From NCBI GenBank assembly GCA_013042925.1, contig JABDPH010000446.1:1-6618 (forward strand): a stretch of 6,618 bases of DNA, given 5' to 3'. Shown piece after piece: positions 4,959 through 6,618 of the stretch. The notes below the pieces were generated by a model. It had not been told where the DNA came from, ran no database searches, and was given only the letters and a program-made list of their open reading frames with translations. The position numbers were made by a program, and so were the translations under genes. The DNA comes from Eudoraea sp. (GTDB lineage: Bacteria > Bacteroidota > Bacteroidia > Flavobacteriales > Flavobacteriaceae). Positions within the stretch are counted from its first letter, which is position 1; every line of letters begins with the position of its first letter.

Positions 4959-5924
4959 ATGCTCAAAGTTGGCGTATTAGGTGCAGGTCATTTAGGTAAA
5001 ATACATTTGCGCCTTCTCAATGAATCTCCTGAATATAATTTAATTGGATTTTTCGACCCAGATGCAAAAAACAGTGAAAAGGTTGCTGCGGAATTTGGAT
5101 ATTCCTATTTTGACAATATAGATTCCTTAATGGATGAAGTGGATGTCGTGGATATTGTAACACCCACCTTGTCGCATTATGAGTGTGCAAAGAAAGCCAT
5201 GGAGAAAGGAAAGCACGTTTTCATTGAAAAACCAATCACCAATACTTTAGATGAAGCAAAGGAGCTTTTAAGAATTGAAGATGAGAATAAGGTAAAAGGA
5301 CAGGTGGGACATGTAGAACGCTTTAATCCTGCCTTTGGGGCGGTAAAAGACAAAATTAAAGATCCTATGTTTATTGAAACGCACCGTCTGGCTGAATTCA
5401 ACCCCAGAGGAACTGATGTTCCCGTGGTATTAGATTTAATGATTCATGATATAGATGTCATTCTAAGCGTCGTGGGGTCCGAAGTAAAAAAAATTAATGC
5501 GAGTGGTGTATCTGTTATTAGTAAATCTCCGGATATTGCGAATGCCAGAATTGAATTTGAAAACGGATGTGTTGCTAATCTTACCGCAAGTAGAATCTCA
5601 TTAAAAAACATGAGAAAATCAAGGTTTTTTCAACGCGACGCTTACATATCTGTCGATTTTTTAGAAAAACAAGTTGAAGTGGTAAAAATGAAAGACGCCC
5701 CTGAAGTTCCTGGAGAATTTGACATGGTACTTCAGAATGCAGAGGGGGAAAAAAAGCAGATTTATTTTGAGAATCCTGAAATTCTAAATAATAATGCTAT
5801 CAAGGATGAACTTGAAACCTTTGCTGAGGCCATAAATAATAATAGCACTCCTGTAGTAACATTAAAACAGGGTTCTCAGGCGCTCGATGTAGCCTTGCAG
5901 ATAATTTCATCTTTCAAAAACTAA
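4959..5924 (+). CDS. Gfo/Idh/MocA-family NAD(P)-dependent oxidoreductase
   Basis: The family oxidises or reduces sugars, sugar nucleotides, inositols and similar polyols with NAD(P). The 321-residue protein starts directly with the Rossmann strand: KVGVLGAGHLGKIH (3-16) contains GxGxxG, and Asp33 ends the second strand. VTPTLSHYECAKKAMEKGKHVFIEKPIT (68-94) includes the hallmark EKP with catalytic-type Lys91. GHVERFNPA (117-125) and DLMIHDID (159-166, with the Asp159/His163 pair) lie in the C-terminal alpha/beta substrate domain. The GHVERFNPA motif recalls members acting on UDP-GlcNAc-type substrates (GnnA-like), but the substrate is not settled. A TTG at 4941 would add six residues before the Rossmann strand and overlaps the -7 box, so the ATG at 4959 is chosen. 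The next gene begins 54 bp downstream on the same strand and is probably co-transcribed. Confidence 0.92.
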   Translation: MLKVGVLGAGHLGKIHLRLLNESPEYNLIGFFDPDAKNSEKVAAEFGYSYFDNIDSLMDEVDVVDIVTPTLSHYECAKKAMEKGKHVFIEKPITNTLDEAKELLRIEDENKVKGQVGHVERFNPAFGAVKDKIKDPMFIETHRLAEFNPRGTDVPVVLDLMIHDIDVILSVVGSEVKKINASGVSVISKSPDIANARIEFENGCVANLTASRISLKNMRKSRFFQRDAYISVDFLEKQVEVVKMKDAPEVPGEFDMVLQNAEGEKKQIYFENPEILNNNAIKDELETFAEAINNNSTPVVTLKQGSQALDVALQIISSFKN

Positions 5925-5978
5925 TCGTATCCCGGCAAAACGTTAATTAGGTAATTCTTACAGATCAATTAGCTTAAA

Positions 5979-6618
5979 ATGATAACAACAATTGCAGTAA
6001 TAGGAGCAGGTACAATGGGTAACGGAATTGCCCATGTGTTTGCACAAAATGGTTTTAAAGTACATTTGATTGACATCTCCAAAGAAGCACTGGACAAAGG
6101 TACTTTAACGATATCCAAAAATCTGGACAGGATGTTGCTGAAAAATGTCATTACGGAAGATGATAAGACCAAAACACTGGAAAATATTACTTGTTATACG
6201 TCAATAAAAGAAGGGGTCAGTAAAGTGGAATTGGTGATTGAAGCGGCAACTGAAAATGTGGAATTAAAATTGTCCATTTTTAAGGAACTAGACATCCATT
6301 GCAAAGAAAATACGATTCTCGCTACCAATACGTCTTCAATTTCAATAACCCAAATTGCATCGGTGACAAAAAGACCGGACAAGGTAATAGGAATGCACTT
6401 CATGAACCCGGTTCCTATAATGAAATTAGTTGAGATTATCAGAGGGTATAGCACAAGCGACGGAGTTACTAAAACCGTGATGGAAATTTCTGAAAAATTA
6501 GGAAAAATAGCCACTGAAGTAAATGATTATCCCGGGTTTGTTTCAAACAGAATCTTAATGCCCATGATTAATGAAGCTATTGAAACTCTTTACAATAACG
6601 TAGCAGGTGTATCGGAAA
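5979..6618 (+). CDS. 3-hydroxybutyryl-CoA dehydrogenase / 3-hydroxyacyl-CoA dehydrogenase (3' end cut by window edge)
   Basis: The enzyme interconverts 3-hydroxyacyl-CoA and 3-oxoacyl-CoA with NAD, in fatty-acid breakdown or butyrate/amino-acid catabolism. The frame stays open from the ATG to the window end, giving 213 of a usual 280-300 residues. The NAD-binding domain opens at once: IAVIGAGTMGNGIAHVFAQNG (5-25), with Asp32 after the second strand fitting NAD over NADP. The catalytic set is intact and correctly spaced: Ser119 in ATNTSSIS, His140 in GMHFMNPVP, Glu152 in KLVEII and Asn190 in GFVSNRI. Spacing of 21, 12 and 38 residues equals that of human HAD (Ser137, His158, Glu170, Asn208). 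DYPGFVSNRILMPMINEA begins the C-terminal dimerisation domain. It is a single-domain enzyme of the Hbd/PaaH type, with no enoyl-CoA hydratase part seen. No clear promoter lies in the 54-bp gap, so it is likely transcribed with the Gfo/Idh/MocA gene. Confidence 0.95.
   Translation, partial: MITTIAVIGAGTMGNGIAHVFAQNGFKVHLIDISKEALDKGTLTISKNLDRMLLKNVITEDDKTKTLENITCYTSIKEGVSKVELVIEAATENVELKLSIFKELDIHCKENTILATNTSSISITQIASVTKRPDKVIGMHFMNPVPIMKLVEIIRGYSTSDGVTKTVMEISEKLGKIATEVNDYPGFVSNRILMPMINEAIETLYNNVAGVSE

Noticed and set aside
5943..5957. AATTA/TAATT inverted repeat in the gap before the dehydrogenase gene
   Set aside because: Five-bp AT-only arms with no T-run; not a credible terminator or operator.
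4910..5977. Nine-bp repeat TTAGCTTAA upstream of both the Gfo/Idh/MocA gene (4910-4918) and the dehydrogenase gene (5969-5977)
   Set aside because: Its position relative to the two starts differs (41 bp versus 2 bp), and a 9-bp AT-rich match is not convincing as a shared control site.
5969..6514. Two minus-strand open frames (67 and 106 residues)
   Set aside because: They are antisense to the 3-hydroxybutyryl-CoA dehydrogenase gene, whose plus-strand frame has all its catalytic motifs in place.

Overview
The window looks like chromosomal DNA from a member of the Bacteroidota, most likely a marine-type Flavobacteriaceae. The evidence is a PorP/SprF-type outer-membrane protein, an AT-rich base composition, several TAnnTTTG boxes (the Bacteroidota -7 element), and an absence of clear Shine-Dalgarno sequences before the starts. 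I see no mobile elements, CRISPR arrays, tRNAs or rRNAs. No gap between genes is longer than about 120 bases. The genus cannot be decided from this sequence.

Layout, left to right: (1) a TetR-family repressor missing only its first few residues at the window edge (+). It ends 4 bp from (2) the tail of a 541-residue PorP/SprF-like beta-barrel protein with a charged repeat/coiled-coil segment and a C-terminal SPOR-like domain (-). A 91-bp divergent promoter region follows, holding a 29-bp near-perfect palindrome. Then come (3) a histidine-phosphatase lipoprotein (+) and (4) a roughly 250-residue lipoprotein of unknown function (-), whose 3' ends overlap by 23 bp. Next is (5) smpB, the tmRNA-binding ribosome-rescue protein (+), convergent with (6) pcm, protein-L-isoaspartate O-methyltransferase (-). 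Last are (7) a Gfo/Idh/MocA-family NAD(P)-dependent oxidoreductase (+) and (8) a 3-hydroxybutyryl-CoA dehydrogenase (+) that runs off the right edge.

The left half (1-4) is mainly cell-envelope proteins: one outer-membrane barrel and two lipoproteins, plus a regulator. The right half (5-8) is housekeeping: ribosome rescue, protein repair and redox metabolism. Genes 2 and 3 probably share regulation through the central palindrome. Genes 7 and 8 lie on the same strand 54 bp apart and are probably co-transcribed. No complete new defence or mobile system is visible. The points most worth following up are the palindrome, the architecture of the PorP-SPOR protein, the lipoprotein sorting signals and the very short or absent 5' leaders predicted for smpB and its neighbours.
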